From: Ahaetulla prasina
Taxonomy: Eukaryota > Chordata > Lepidosauria > Squamata > Colubridae
DNA: 64,000 bases
NCBI RefSeq assembly: GCF_028640845.1
Contig: NC_080546.1
Span: 72,521,051-72,585,050, forward strand
Direction: 5' to 3'
In this document: positions 1 to 11,010 of the stretch, piece after piece
Numbering within the stretch: position 1 is the first letter of the stretch
How the letters are laid out: every line of letters starts with the position of its first letter
Program-made: the position numbers and the translations under genes
The notes under the pieces: model-generated
What the model saw: only the letters and a program-made list of their open reading frames with translations
Database searches by the model: none
What the model was told of the DNA's origin: nothing

Positions 1-569
1 TTTTTATTGCTGCTATACATTTCTTATAAATGTTGAAATCCTGTTTTTATATATATAAAAGTATATATAAAAGTAAATTGTATTTTAAATGACAAATAAT
101 TGATGTTGTTCACATCTGTCAATATAAATGATGCACATGAGATCATTTGAGCTGTGGCTGGATACAATTATTACCTTGTAAAATAATCTAGTACATGTTT
201 ATCCAAAACTAAGTCATGCTCTAGCATTCATAAAATTACATCTAAAATTACATTTTAAACACAGAAAATAAGATTAGATTATCAATAATTTATTCAATGA
301 TATGTCTCTTCAGTGAACTATGAATCACTATTAATTGTTTATTATAAGTTCTAAAAAGACAATACTGATATGCAATTAATGCATTTATGAATTATTGTGA
401 CACTAACATATTACTTGTATGGAAAAATACTCCGGTTTAACACTACCCGATCCAATTATAGTTTAATAAAATATTGGTATCATGAATTTTGCCTGTGCTT
501 CTTGGCTTTCACCAGACTTTCTGTCCTTCCAGTATCTGAATGTCTTCTTAGCCTTATAAATTTGTCTGG
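1..569. other. AT-rich intergenic DNA, nothing recognised
   Basis: This is AT-rich unique-looking sequence with short frames only. I see no exon, promoter or known repeat until the LINE tail that begins at about 570. Confidence 0.5.
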
Positions 570-1474
570 ATTTATTTATTTATTTATTTATTTTTCGTAT
601 TTTTATACCGCCCTATCTCCCTAGGGACTCAGGGCGGTTAACAACCAGATAAAAATATACATATAAATACAAATAAAAACATCCATTAAAAAACTTATTA
701 TAATTGGCCGAATAATTAAAATGATGATAATAAAATAATAAAATTCCCATTAAAACCAATTCGAATTTAAAATCTAGTCCAGTCCTGCGCAAATAAATAG
801 ATGTGTCTTAAGCTCGCGGCAAAAGGTTCGGAGGTCAGGAAGTTGCCGAAGTCCTGGGGGAAGCTCGTTCCAGAGGGTGGGAGCCCCCACAGAGAAGGCC
901 CTTCCCCTGGGTGTCGCCAGCCGGCACTGTTTGGCCGACGGCACCCTGAGGAGTCCCTCTCTGTGAGAGCGCACGGGTCGGTGAGAGGTATCTGGTAGCA
1001 GCAGGCGGTCCCGTAAATATCCCGGCCCTATGCCATGGAGCGCTTTGAAGATAGTCACCAAAACCTTGAAGCGCACCCGGAAGACCACAGGTAGCCAGTG
1101 CAGTCTGCGCAGGAGAGGTGTCACATGGGAGCCATGAGGAGCTCCCTCTATCACCCGCGCAGCCGCATTCTGAACTAACTGGAGCCTCCGGGTGCTCCTC
1201 AAGGGGAGCCCCATGTAGAGAGCATTGCAGTAGTCCAGACGAGACATCACGAGAGCGTGAGTGACTGTGCATAGGGCATCCCGGTCTAGAAAGGGGCGCA
1301 ACTGGCGAACCAGGCGAACCTGGTAAACGTCTCCTGGAGACGGCCGCCAAATGATCTTCCAAGGACAGCCGTTCATCCAGGAGGACGCCCAAGTTGCGCA
1401 CCCTCTCCATCGGGGCCAATGACTCGCCCCCAACAGTCAGCCGCGGCTGCAGCTGACTGTACCGGGATGCTGGC
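570..1474 (-). mobile_element. L2/CR1-group LINE, 5'-truncated 3' part of the reverse-transcriptase ORF
   Basis: On the minus strand the sequence encodes the end of a non-LTR retrotransposon ORF2, with the family block [16 protein letters not shown], then [14 protein letters not shown] and [20 protein letters not shown] frameshift near 1330 moves the protein between frames. The 3' tail (left end) has the hairpin-like CCGCCCT...AGGGCGG block and ends in a (TTTA)n run at 570-596, which is (TAAA)n on the element strand. It lacks endonuclease and catalytic RT motifs, so it is a dead copy. Confidence 0.88.
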
Positions 1475-1785
1475 AATTTTTTTGATTTAAAAAGAAAACT
1501 TATGCAAAAAAAAAAACAAATGTGGAGCTCAGATCACATCTTGTCTTAAACTTCTTGGTTATTACTTTTCTTTTCATTTCTATGAAATGTTCAGTGACTG
1601 TCCTTGCCTATTAAGTTGTATTATTTTGTTAATGCAAACAAAATAGTAAACATTGTCCCACTTGTTGCAACTCTTAAATGAACTATTTAGTGATGCGTAT
1701 TATCACAAAATACCTTCATCTATGCTTTGATTGGATCTGAGCTCATAGTGACTAACAAGAACTGAAATCTTGGTCTATGATAGAC

Positions 1786-1908
1786 CAGGGGTCTGCAAAC
1801 TTGGCTCTTTTAAGACTTGTGGACTTCAACTCCCTCAGCAAAGCTGGCTGAGGACCTCTAGGAGATGAAGTCCACAAGTCTTAAAAGAGCCAAGTTTGCA
1901 GACTCCTG
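1786..1908. mobile_element. hAT-type MITE, palindromic, with 8-bp target duplication
   Basis: This 123-bp near-perfect palindrome begins CAGGGGTCTGCAAAC and ends with the complementary GTTTGCAGACTCCTG. It is flanked by identical TGATAGAC copies (1778-1785 and 1909-1916). Eight-base duplications and CAGNG ends are the signature of hAT transposition. It is non-autonomous with no coding sequence. Related copies lie at 28198, 30045 and 56585. Confidence 0.9.
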
Positions 1909-2286
1909 TGATAGACCGTTTAATATCTATCCAGTGTATAGTTGTACTAAAATGTAGTTGATACCATGCTTAGAATTCTCAAAAAAATAGAGATAATACC
2001 ATTCTAAAAATCTGTTACCAAAAAAAGAGCAATCTCTTTTGATTTAATAAATAAGTAGAAACAAATTTGATACTTTATTTGACTCCTGCTGAGTTGTGTA
2101 GTGACACATACATTTATGCACTTATTGCAAGATGCAGGAGTTATTCAGGATTTTTTTAAAACTTCCCATCTAATGTTACAGACTTGCAAAACCAAGAATA
2201 AACCTAGGATGACTCTATACTTAGCTTTCTAGGTAAATTGAAGTTAGCTAGATTTTTATTATTATTATTATTATTTATTTTTTTAA

Positions 2287-2551
2287 ATTTGAATTTATAT
2301 CCCGCCCTTCTCCGAAGACTCAGGGCGGCTTACATTGTGTAAGGCAATAGTCTCATCCATTTGTATATTATATACAAAGTCAACTTGTATTGCCCCCCCA
2401 ACAATCTGGGTCCTCATTTTACCTACCTTATAAAGGATGGAAGGCTGAGTCAACCTTGGGCTTGGTGGGACTCGAGCCTGCAGTAATTGTAATTGCAGGC
2501 AGCTGTATGTTAATAACAGACTGCATTAGCCTGTTGAGCCACTTCCCAGAC
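2287..2551 (-). mobile_element. tRNA-derived SINE with LINE-like tail (minus strand)
   Basis: Read on the minus strand, a tRNA-like head leads into GACTCAGCCTTCCATCC, then a CCAGATTGTTGGGG-like body, and ends in CCGCCCTGAGTCTTCGGAGA, the tail block shared with the L2-like LINEs here. The same family is found at 35222, 46672 and 49999. A (TTA)n run flanks the tail at 2256-2275. Confidence 0.85.
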
Positions 2552-2959
2552 CTATGAAATGATGACATTTCATATGTATTTGTAAATAAAAAATGATGTG
2601 AAAAGCACATTTTGTGTTGGTGATTTCCCAAGACTCTAGAGGCAGAATGGCTACTATTTCTAATCTAGTAGCACAACAATAATAATGATAATATGATGGG
2701 GTAAGAAGACCTCATCTCTGTCTTATCCAACTCTTAATTCTCTTAGTTTGGTTGTAGTATAGTTCTTAATAATATTTTAATCATTTAAACTATTTTTAAA
2801 ATCTGTTTTATAACCTGAAAGACACTCAAAGTCACCTTGTAGGAGAGAGGGATAAAATGCTAAACAAACAAACATAATTTGTTTGTACAATATTGTACAA
2901 TTACAATATTGTAATCTTTCTTTAAATGTCTAACAGATATATTCATTGTTTGCCCTTTA

Positions 2960-4471
2960 CTTCCGTGTTTCCCCAAAAATAAGACAGGATCTTATTTTAT
3001 TTCAAACCCTGAAATAAGGGCTTGGCTTTATTATTGGGGAGTGGTCTTATTGTTTTGGGGGTGGAGAAGGGGGCAAGCGTGGAACTGGATGTACCATAGC
3101 CGCCATCGCGTCCCCTTCCTGTTCTTCATGCCTTCCAAGCAGCTGGTCACTGTTGCCCTGACAAGTCTCACAAAGACTTATTTCTGACAGGTGGGGTGGG
3201 GGAGAAGCCAGACACGTGGAGCGAGATGTGGCTCCCTTGCTGTTTCTTCTCTCCCACTCGACAGGCATGGCAGGGCTTCTGCTCCTTGCTTAGCCACCTG
3301 ACCCCTTTAGGGATGCAATTTGGGAGTGGCAGGTGGGGCAGGTGTGAAGCAGGATGCAGGTCTTACCTTTCCAGATCCATTGCATTCCTCGCCATTGTGT
3401 CCAGGGAAACATGTTGTAAACAAACCTTCTTGCAATCAATCAAACTTGTTGTATCTGGGGCCCCCGAGCCAGGCCTGCCAGAAAGTGACTTGGAAAGTGA
3501 GGGGGAAGGGCTGTCAGGACTTACCTCGGGAGGACCGGCTTCCCTGGCTCAGCTCCAGGAGCCAGAGGCAGGCCAGGTGGAAGAGATAACAAGGCCTCCG
3601 TCCCCTGACTCTTCCCCCCCAGGCCACGCCTCCAGACCCAGCTGATGGCAATCAGGCCTGGCTGGACCCTAGGTTTTGTAAGCAGGAGAGGCGGGAACAA
3701 CAGAAGCAGGGGTGGGATAGGCCTAGGAAGTGCTGAGTTATGGAGCCACACCCCACAGGATATAAAGGCAGCAAGAGCTGCTGTGCCTCTTCATAGCAGG
3801 CAAATTAACTGCTTAACTAAGAGCTGAAGTACTGTTTGTTCCTGGGTGACTCATCGGCGTCGAGGGAGATAACAGAGACACTTGGCAGATGCTCGCTAGT
3901 TTGCTGCTAGAGCTGATAGTGCTGGCTAATTAAGCTATCGCTCGGACGGAGGCGAGTGGGGACAGAACAAAACTTCTCAAACTCTCAAGAAGTTTTCTTT
4001 TGCAGCGTATTTCCCTGGACACAACAGCAAGGAATGTGACAGGGCTTGAAAGGTAAGACCTATGTCCTACTTCTCGCCTGCCCCACCTGCCACCCCCAAA
4101 TTGCATCCCTAAAGGGGGCAGGTGGCTAAGCAAGGGGCAGAAGCCCTGCCATGGCTGGCAAGTGGGGGGGAAAGTGACAGCAAGGGGAGCCACATTTTGC
4201 TCCATGTGTCTCACTTCTTCCCTGCCCAACCTGCCACCCCTCTCAATAAAGAGATGGCTGGGAAGGGAAGCAGCCAGGCTGCTGTTGCCATTGGGGTGGG
4301 GTGAGACGTGTTGGGCCACAAGGCAAGGAACTAGAGGAAATGGCAGTACTGGCTGCACGTGCATGTAAGTAGTTGTGGATGGTTTATTTGGGGGGGCTTA
4401 TTTTAACACATGCGCTGAAAAGCCCAATTGGGCTTATTATCCAGAGAGGTCTTAGTTTCGGAGAAGCACAG
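2960..4471. mobile_element. inverted-repeat DNA transposon with long palindromic arms, TA flanks
   Basis: The left end reads CTTCCGTGTTTCCCCAAAAA and the right end is its approximate reverse complement (TTTCGGAGAAGCACAG), with TA on both sides. The arms 3225-3440 and 3975-4165 are inverted copies: TGGCAGGGCTTCTGCTCC and the CCCTTTAGGGATGCAATTTG block recur reversed. A 523-bp solo LTR sits between them, so the element proper is about 980 bp. The same ends appear at 49858-50414 and 57569. The family is not identified; TA flanks would fit Tc1/mariner-type insertion. Confidence 0.75.
3447..3969. mobile_element. solo LTR with 5-bp target duplication AAACT
   Basis: This 523-bp block begins TGTTGTATCTGGGG, ends GGGGACAGAACA and is flanked by AAACT at 3442-3446 and 3970-3974. 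TG...CA ends plus a 5-bp duplication indicate an LTR retroelement reduced by LTR-LTR recombination. A TATAAA box in the context AGGATATAAAGGCAGC near 3760 suggests plus orientation. There is no internal coding region, so I cannot tell Ty3/gypsy from endogenous retrovirus. Confidence 0.82.
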
Positions 4472-6147
4472 TAATTACGTCTTCTTTGACTAATTACTGT
4501 TCCATCAGATGATTTGTGATTTGTAAGATAAATATATTGTATGTAAGAAGAAATACACTGTACATAAGATCAGAAATCACATCAAAAACTTCAAATAAGA
4601 GGTAAATAAACCATATATGACTTTGCATTTCTGCAATAAGCTATGATACTAATGATGTATTAAAAAGTGCAAAAAGGAGATTGTAAATTCATCTGTGAAA
4701 GCAACAAAATTTTATTTGACTTCACAAGAGCAAGCTTTTGACAAGCAATTATCTCGACTGGTTAATAAGGCTGGAAATTACAACAACACATTTAAAAAAC
4801 AGAATATAACAATAATGCAGGACTGTAAAGTTTTAATTAGTTTTAATTATCTCCAATACAAATAATGGCATAACCCTTTTGTTTACATACTGTGAGAGAT
4901 TATGGTGAGGATGGAAAGGGAACAGAAGGGAAAGTAGACAATAAACAATCAAGACACAGAAGGAGAGTCAAATGACAATCTTAGAAATGGCAATTTAGCT
5001 CAATCTGAGAACAAACATTTAAATCATCCAACACATTCACAATAAATAAGAAATTCATCTTAAGATGTCCCTTCTGTACATAAAAGATGTTAAATATCTA
5101 CATCAATAACTGTAAAGTGAAAAAAATATGCTAGGAGATTCCTACTAGGTACATGACTGACTGAACTGGTCTTCTGACATAAGGCAGCTTAATGAAAGTA
5201 ACTTCAAAAGAATCCATTTTGCCTTTGGAAAGAATCTTGATATTTTCCTTAATTGGACAACGACTAGAAAATTGCTTTTATTTTAATCCTACCTCTGTTT
5301 ATTTTAACCTAAATTTCTTCTATTTCAGTTTTGAAAAAGGAATGGTTGCTTTTTTTTCTTTTTTGGACGAACTGTAGCATCCCACTAGTTGTAAATTAAA
5401 TCATATTTTCTCTATTAGGAGTTCAAGCTCATCTTATTTTCTATATTCAGAGAATTAGTGTATTGACTACAAAGGCAGTGAACATTATACAGTAAGTCAA
5501 TTATCTTTCTGAATGGTTTAATATATCCCAACGGAGCAAGATCCCATTCCTTCCTACAGTACGAATCTACGAAATGTTTACATCATCTACCCACACAATT
5601 GACTTTAAAGTCCTAAAGGAGCTCGCTATGCTTTGGTGAAATGTAGTTTTGCAGCCCCTATGAGGTGCAACTGATTGGATGCCAGCACTGCAACATTTCA
5701 ATAATTCAGAGTATTGTTTTAGAAACCTAACTTTCCTCATGAACACCATTCACATAGCCATTCACTGGAATGTTTTTTTCTCTTTTCATGACACAGAAGA
5801 ATTTTCACAATGGAGAATTCATCTTGATGACCTGTGCTATCATGGAGGCAGGTTGCAGCAGAATCAAAGTAATACAAAACGAACATTTTGGTTTGTGTTT
5901 TTTTAATCAGAAAACATAACACAACCTCCTGGGCTGATTCTGATGTGCCTGAAGAATGAACCTGAATAACTTTAGGAACTTATATAACCCAAAGTAGCTT
6001 AATGCAAGACTACTGTCCCACCACCAGTGGTTACATGTCGCTATATGTCCCTCCATGGGCATTTCTGCTTTGGTGACAAAGCAAACAGAACTATATAATA
6101 GTGTATTCTTTATGATCAGACAGATAATAATTCCATACAGTTCTTCT
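4472..6147. other. AT-rich intergenic DNA, no gene recognised
   Basis: I see no repeat signature or splice-flanked exon. The short open frames at 5567-5922 on both strands lack recognisable motifs and are probably chance. Confidence 0.45.
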
Positions 6148-6455
6148 CAGAAGTGAGTTTCAGCAGGTTCTCACCAGTTCTGGAGAACCAGTAGCGGAAA
6201 TTATGAGTAGTTCAGAGAACCGGTAGTAAAAATTCTGACTGGCCCTGTCCCCATCTATTCTCTGCCTTCCAAGTCCCAGCTGATCGGGAGGAAATGGGAA
6301 CTTTGCAGTAACATTCCCCTGGATTGGGGAGGGAAAGGAGATTTTACAGTGTCCTTCCCCTGCCATGTCCACCAAGCCACACCCACCAAGCCATACCACG
6401 CCCACCAAGCCACATTCACAGAACTGGTAGTAAAAAATTTTTAAACCCACCACTG
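6148..6455. mobile_element. hAT-type non-autonomous element, 8-bp duplication GTTCTTCT
   Basis: This 308-bp element starts CAGAAGTGAGTTTCAGCAGG and ends AACCCACCACTG. The flanks are exact GTTCTTCT copies at 6140-6147 and 6456-6463. The interior carries GGTTCTCCAGAAC-like terminal motifs and CCACCAAGCCACACCC repeats. The family also appears at 14845 and 38220. Confidence 0.88.
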
Positions 6456-6569
6456 GTTCTTCTCCTTATCACCTTCCCAACCAGTAACCAAGGGTTCATG
6501 GTTACTGGACAGGACAGAAACCTAATCAAGCAGGATGCTTCCTCTACTCAGTCCCCATCTGTTCACATA

Positions 6570-6946
6570 TAGGTAGTCCTCAACTTACAACAGTTTGTTT
6601 AGTGACCACTTAATAAGACAACGGCCCTGAAAACAGTGACTTATGACCATTTTTCACACTTGCAACCATTGCAAAATCCCCGTCATCATGTGATCAAAAT
6701 AAGGATGCTAGACAACTGGCAAGTATTTATGACAGTTGTAGATTCCTGGGATCATCACCTTTTGCGAACTTTTGAATGGGGAAGTCAATGGGGAAGCCAG
6801 ATTCACTTAACAGCCATGTCACTAATTTAACAAATGCATTGATTCACTTAACAACTGTTATAAAATGGGCAAATCTCACTTAACAATTGTTTTACTTTGC
6901 AATTTCGATTTTGAGCTCAATTGTGGTCGTAAGTTGAAGATTACCT
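6570..6946. mobile_element. DNA transposon with AGGTAGTCCTCAACTTACAA inverted ends
   Basis: The left end AGGTAGTCCTCAACTTACAA is matched in reverse complement at the right end (GTCGTAAGTTGAAGATTACCT). The interior has the repeated CACTTAACAAC motif typical of a widespread vertebrate non-autonomous family. No coding sequence is present and the target duplication is not clear. A related degraded piece may lie at 21870-22140. Confidence 0.7.
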
Positions 6947-7474
6947 GCACAAGGTTTGTGTATATATATAAAAAATGTTTGGGTAAAGTTCACAACCAAC
7001 TGCAAAGTCTAAACTCTATCAGTTGTCAGGTTTGGATTGCAAACTCAATTATGATAACACAAGAAGGCAAATTAAAACAGGCACAATGAAGCCCAATATC
7101 TATTTTGAAGCCATGAACCAAGTTAATTGCTCTTCTGAGTATTAATTACATACCGAAGGATTAGCTATAAGGGCCAGAACAGATATTACAGAAACCAACT
7201 GTGGAAATATAATGGAACCTTTGTGTTTCAATATTTTCCATTTAGAAATCACTTATTCTCTATCCATTAACAAATCAGTTATGCCAAATATAATTAATCA
7301 TTTATTGCAAAGGCCATTTTGATAGCCAGTAAATCAGAAGTACAGTTCATTAAGTTAATCAAGTATAATTTGAACTGCCCCATAAAGATAACGCTTTTAT
7401 TGCACTTTAGATGCATGCTAAAAATATAATGCCTTATGACAGTATTTAAAACCCCAGTATTATGTATTTTTAAA

Positions 7475-7477
<3 letters not shown>

Positions 7478-7532
<55 letters not shown>
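7478..7532. repeat. compound (AC)n(AG)n microsatellite
   Basis: About 31 bases of AC dinucleotides are followed directly by about 24 bases of AG dinucleotides. Confidence 0.98.
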
Positions 7533-8727
7533 AATACATTCTTAAGAAATAAACAAATAATAAAGTAGATGTAGAAAATAAAATAAGAGTCAAAAAATAC
7601 AGGAGGCAAGAAAAAAACCAGAAGAATTGGTTACCAATTTTCCTCTCTGCAAGTATTCATACAGTTCTAATCAACGTTTTCTCCTTAAGATTACATTGTA
7701 ATTCCTTCCTTTTATAAGCTGCTCTTTTTAATAATCAAAAACGTAAATCACAAAATAATTTTCTTCTTTGCACAAAAAGTCCATAAACGGGTTTCCAGTT
7801 ATCGTTGAAGGATTAAGTTTTAATGTATAATTTTATTGCTTTGTGTATTTTATGGCATTTTAAATGAGAGACAATACTGAAGAGTTTCAGATACATGCAC
7901 ACATTTACTTCAGGTAATTTGCCCTATTTCATTGCCAAAATACCGTATATACTCGAGTATAAGCCGACCCGAATATAAGCCGAGGCACCTAATTTTACCA
8001 CAAAAAACTGGGAAAAACTATTGACTCGAGTATAAGCCGAGGGTGGGAAATGAGGCAGCTACTGGTCAATGTAAAAAATAAAGATAGAGCCAAGTAAAAT
8101 AACATGAATATTTATTTGAACGAAAAACAATAAAAGTGCAAAAGGGGGAAGGAGGATTCCCAGCTCTAAACAAAGGGAAATCCCGGAATGCCAGCGCGAA
8201 AGGCGGTGCTCGCGTTCCTCCTCCCTTGCTCAAAAGCCCCAACATGATATTGGAATTGGATGCCATTATATACCTGCTGAGGGGATAATTTGAATAACTT
8301 GAAAGATATAAAAGCTCTAAACATATTTGTTTAAAAATCTAAAATCTATACTTAAAATAAATGAATATAAAGTAATAAAGTTCTTTAAAGTTGTAATTCA
8401 CTTTGCTGCTGAAAAAGAAAGGAAGCTTAACACCTTAAATGGTATTTATTAACTGAAATATCATCAAATCAAATATATAATGAGGTATATTATAATGACC
8501 TTTGTTTTCAGAAAGAAGCATGATGGAAGTTTTTCAATAAAGGGGGAAATATAGAAAAACTTAGTGTCATGCTCATATATCATCTTTACAGATGTTGTTA
8601 ACACTATACTATGGCAGCATATGATGGTACAATGTTTCAATCAATTTCAGGATGAAAACTCATCAATGAGGAGGAGGAGTATAATTTATTAACCTTGTAT
8701 GATATCAGTTTCTCAAGGACTCTAGAA

Positions 8728-8920
8728 GGACCCGAGGAAGAAATCTCTGCCCCTCCCACTTTCCCTTTCCAACCCAGCCTTCCAAGGGGACCCGAGAGGA
8801 AGAAATCTCTGCCCCCTCCCCACTTTCCCTTTCCAACCCAGCCTTCCAAGGGGACCTTTGAGGGAGAAATCTCTGCCCCCTCCCCACTTTCCCTTTCCAA
8901 GGCAGCCTTCCAAGAGGACC
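8728..8920. repeat. minisatellite, three units of about 60-64 bp
   Basis: Three consecutive units, each opening GGACC and carrying AGAAATCTCTGCCCC then CCACTTTCCCTTTCCAA, end near 8920 at a partial fourth. Frames on both strands are open through it only because of the repeat, so they are not genes. Confidence 0.9.
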
Positions 8921-9207
8921 TCTCGAAAAGAGCGAAAGCTTTCTCCTGGCCGTTTTACCACCACCATACCCTCCACGCCGGCCATCCTAGGCTGGGTTAG
9001 AAACAAGGAGGGGGAAGTTCAAGGACCACATCGATGGCACGAGCTCAGATTGCCGGCTGGGGATGATGGGCGCTGCAGTGCGATCTCGGGAGAGACTAGG
9101 GGGGAAGAAAGAATGACTGTTTCCCCACACCCTAGGATTGGGGAAAACATTGACACCCCCCCCTTAGTTGCGGGAGAAGGGTTGCGCTTCAAAGCGGTCG
9201 CCTCCAT

Positions 9208-9255
9208 CCATCAATCCATCCTTCCTTCCTTCCTTCCATCCATCCATCCATCCTT
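9208..9255. repeat. (CCAT)n/(CCTT)n simple repeat
   Basis: CCATCCATCAATCCATCCTT changes into CCTT and then back to CCAT units before a poly-T run. Confidence 0.9.
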
Positions 9256-9340
9256 TTTTTTTTCCCCAGCGAGCGGTGCGTGTGTGTGACATGCAAGCAA
9301 GACGTCTCACGGGGCATGTGAACTGGGTATGTCTAGTTTA

Positions 9341-9676
9341 GGGGTGACATGATAGGAACATTCCAATATCTCAGGGGCTGCCACAAAGAAGGGGGAATCA
9401 AACTATTCTCCAAAGCACCTGAGGGCAGGACAAGAAGCATGGGTGGAAACTAATCAAGGAGAGAAGCAACCTAGAACTAAGGAGAAATTTCCTGACAGTT
9501 AGAACAATTAACCAGTGGAACAACTTGCCTCCAGAAGTTGTGAATGCTCTAACACTGGAAGTTTTTAAGAAGATATTGGATAAGCATTTGAAGTGGTATA
9601 AGGTTTCCTGCGTAAGCAGGGGTTAGACTAGAAGACCTCCAAGGTCCCTTCCAACTCTATTATTCTGTTTTTTTGT
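9341..9676 (+). mobile_element. CR1 LINE 3' end
   Basis: In plus orientation the sequence encodes the CR1 ORF2 C-terminus with small decay (RRNFLTVRTINQWNNLPPEV, then VFKKILDKHLK). It continues into the CR1 3' untranslated block GGTCCCTTCCAACTCTATTA with a TTCTG end. CR1 copies are normally strongly 5'-truncated, as here. Two minus-strand tails of the same kind lie at 42668 and 44680. Confidence 0.9.
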
Positions 9677-9691
9677 TCTGTTTTCTTTCTA

Positions 9692-9752
<61 letters not shown>
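9692..9752. repeat. (ATCT)n microsatellite
   Basis: About 60 bases of perfect ATCT tetranucleotide units directly follow the CR1 3' end. A short (AGCT)n run follows at 9755-9772. Confidence 0.97.
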
Positions 9753-10079
9753 ATTAGCTAGCTAGCTAGCTATCATTATCTCGCTTCAAAAGACAAAACC
9801 TAAACACGAAGTTGTAGCTGAATAGCCCTACATAATTTAGCTTTTTCCAAGCTGGTGATTTCCAAAGGCTTTGAAATGCGACTTTCCTCATCCTCTGCCA
9901 GGATAAGCTGATGTGCTCAGAAGGCTGGGAATGGTGGCATTTCCCTACATTTCTTGTGGGCAGAAGGTGGACCCCTATGTTTCCTTGAAAACACCTCCCA
10001 ATATTTATTAGAGTGACTTCTCTCCCCAGAAGAAAGGTGCGAGCGCTGTTTAACAATCCCGTCAGCTAAATCCTATCGA

Positions 10080-11010
10080 GTCAAAGGGGCCAGTCAATGG
10101 GGCTAGGATGAATTCTGGGTCACCAGGGACCCTTTTTTTGTGCCCGTTCCCCAACCAGGGCGGGCCAAGCAGCCGCTCTTTTAGCGGCTCTGGAATGGAT
10201 GTTGAGGTAACCCGAAGAGGCAGCCTCTTTTCAACTCCCCCGCCCCTTTTTTTTAAACGCGTCCTGCCGGGCGGCGACAGGGACGCGGACACCAAAAGCG
10301 GCGCCCCGTTCTCCGCTTTTATTTTATTTTAGTATTCAATCGGCAGCAGAGGCTCGAGCCTTCTGGGGCGCCGGGAAAAGGAGCCGAGGAGCTGCAGCAA
10401 CGTTGCAAGAGAGCAGAAAAGAGTGGGTGGGGGGAGAGAAGCAAAAAATAAGAAGAAGCAGCAAGCTTTCCAGCCGACTTCGGTGTGGCGCGAGAATCCG
10501 ATCCACCGCCTCCTTCCCCGGCCGACAGGGCTGAACTGCAGCTGCACCACCACTTCCCAAAACAGATTTCCAGACTTGGAAGCAGCCCGCCAGGAAAGGA
10601 GGAGGAGGAGGAGGAGGAAGCGAAGGCGGGCGCCGGCTGCTCCTGCTGCTGTTTCCGGCTCTCCGCCCCCTTCCAGCGCCTTGACGCAGGGCGAGAGAGA
10701 GTAGAAAGGAACGCGCCGTCCGACCGGCTGTGTGTGTGTTTGTGGTGGGGGTCTCGTCCCAGCCACCCACCCATTCGCTCCCTTTCCCTCTTCGGAGCGT
10801 GGGCTGGTCTTAGAAGCCGCGCTGTCCCGGCGGGGCCGTCGCCTCCTCCTCTTCCTCCACGCCGCTCCTCTTGCACGCCTCAACCCCCATCCCCACCCTC
10901 TCCGCGTGAAGGTCACCTCCTCCTCTTCCAGGCGGCGGCGGCGGCGGCTCCAGCGGAGCGCCACAGCCGGCAGCTCCGCTTCCTCCCACCTTCCTCCTTG
11001 CTAAAGGGCC
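10080..11010. promoter_or_regulatory. CpG-rich island, possible promoter or first exon of an unseen transcript
   Basis: This block is abruptly GC- and CpG-rich (for example GCCGGGCGGCGACAGGGACG near 10265) in an otherwise AT-rich window. It has a polypurine tract (GGAGGAGGAGG) and (CGG)n near 10930. Such islands usually mark promoters. I cannot name a gene: long frames exist on both strands but have low-complexity composition and no recognisable domain. About 480 bp of it is duplicated at 11731-12240. Confidence 0.5.

Noticed and set aside
5567..5922. Opposing short frames around 5.6-5.9 kb as a small gene
   Set aside because: No conserved motif, splice context or promoter feature supports either strand.
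8637..9289. Overlapping frames around 8.6-9.3 kb
   Set aside because: They are translations of a minisatellite and simple repeats and are open in several frames at once.
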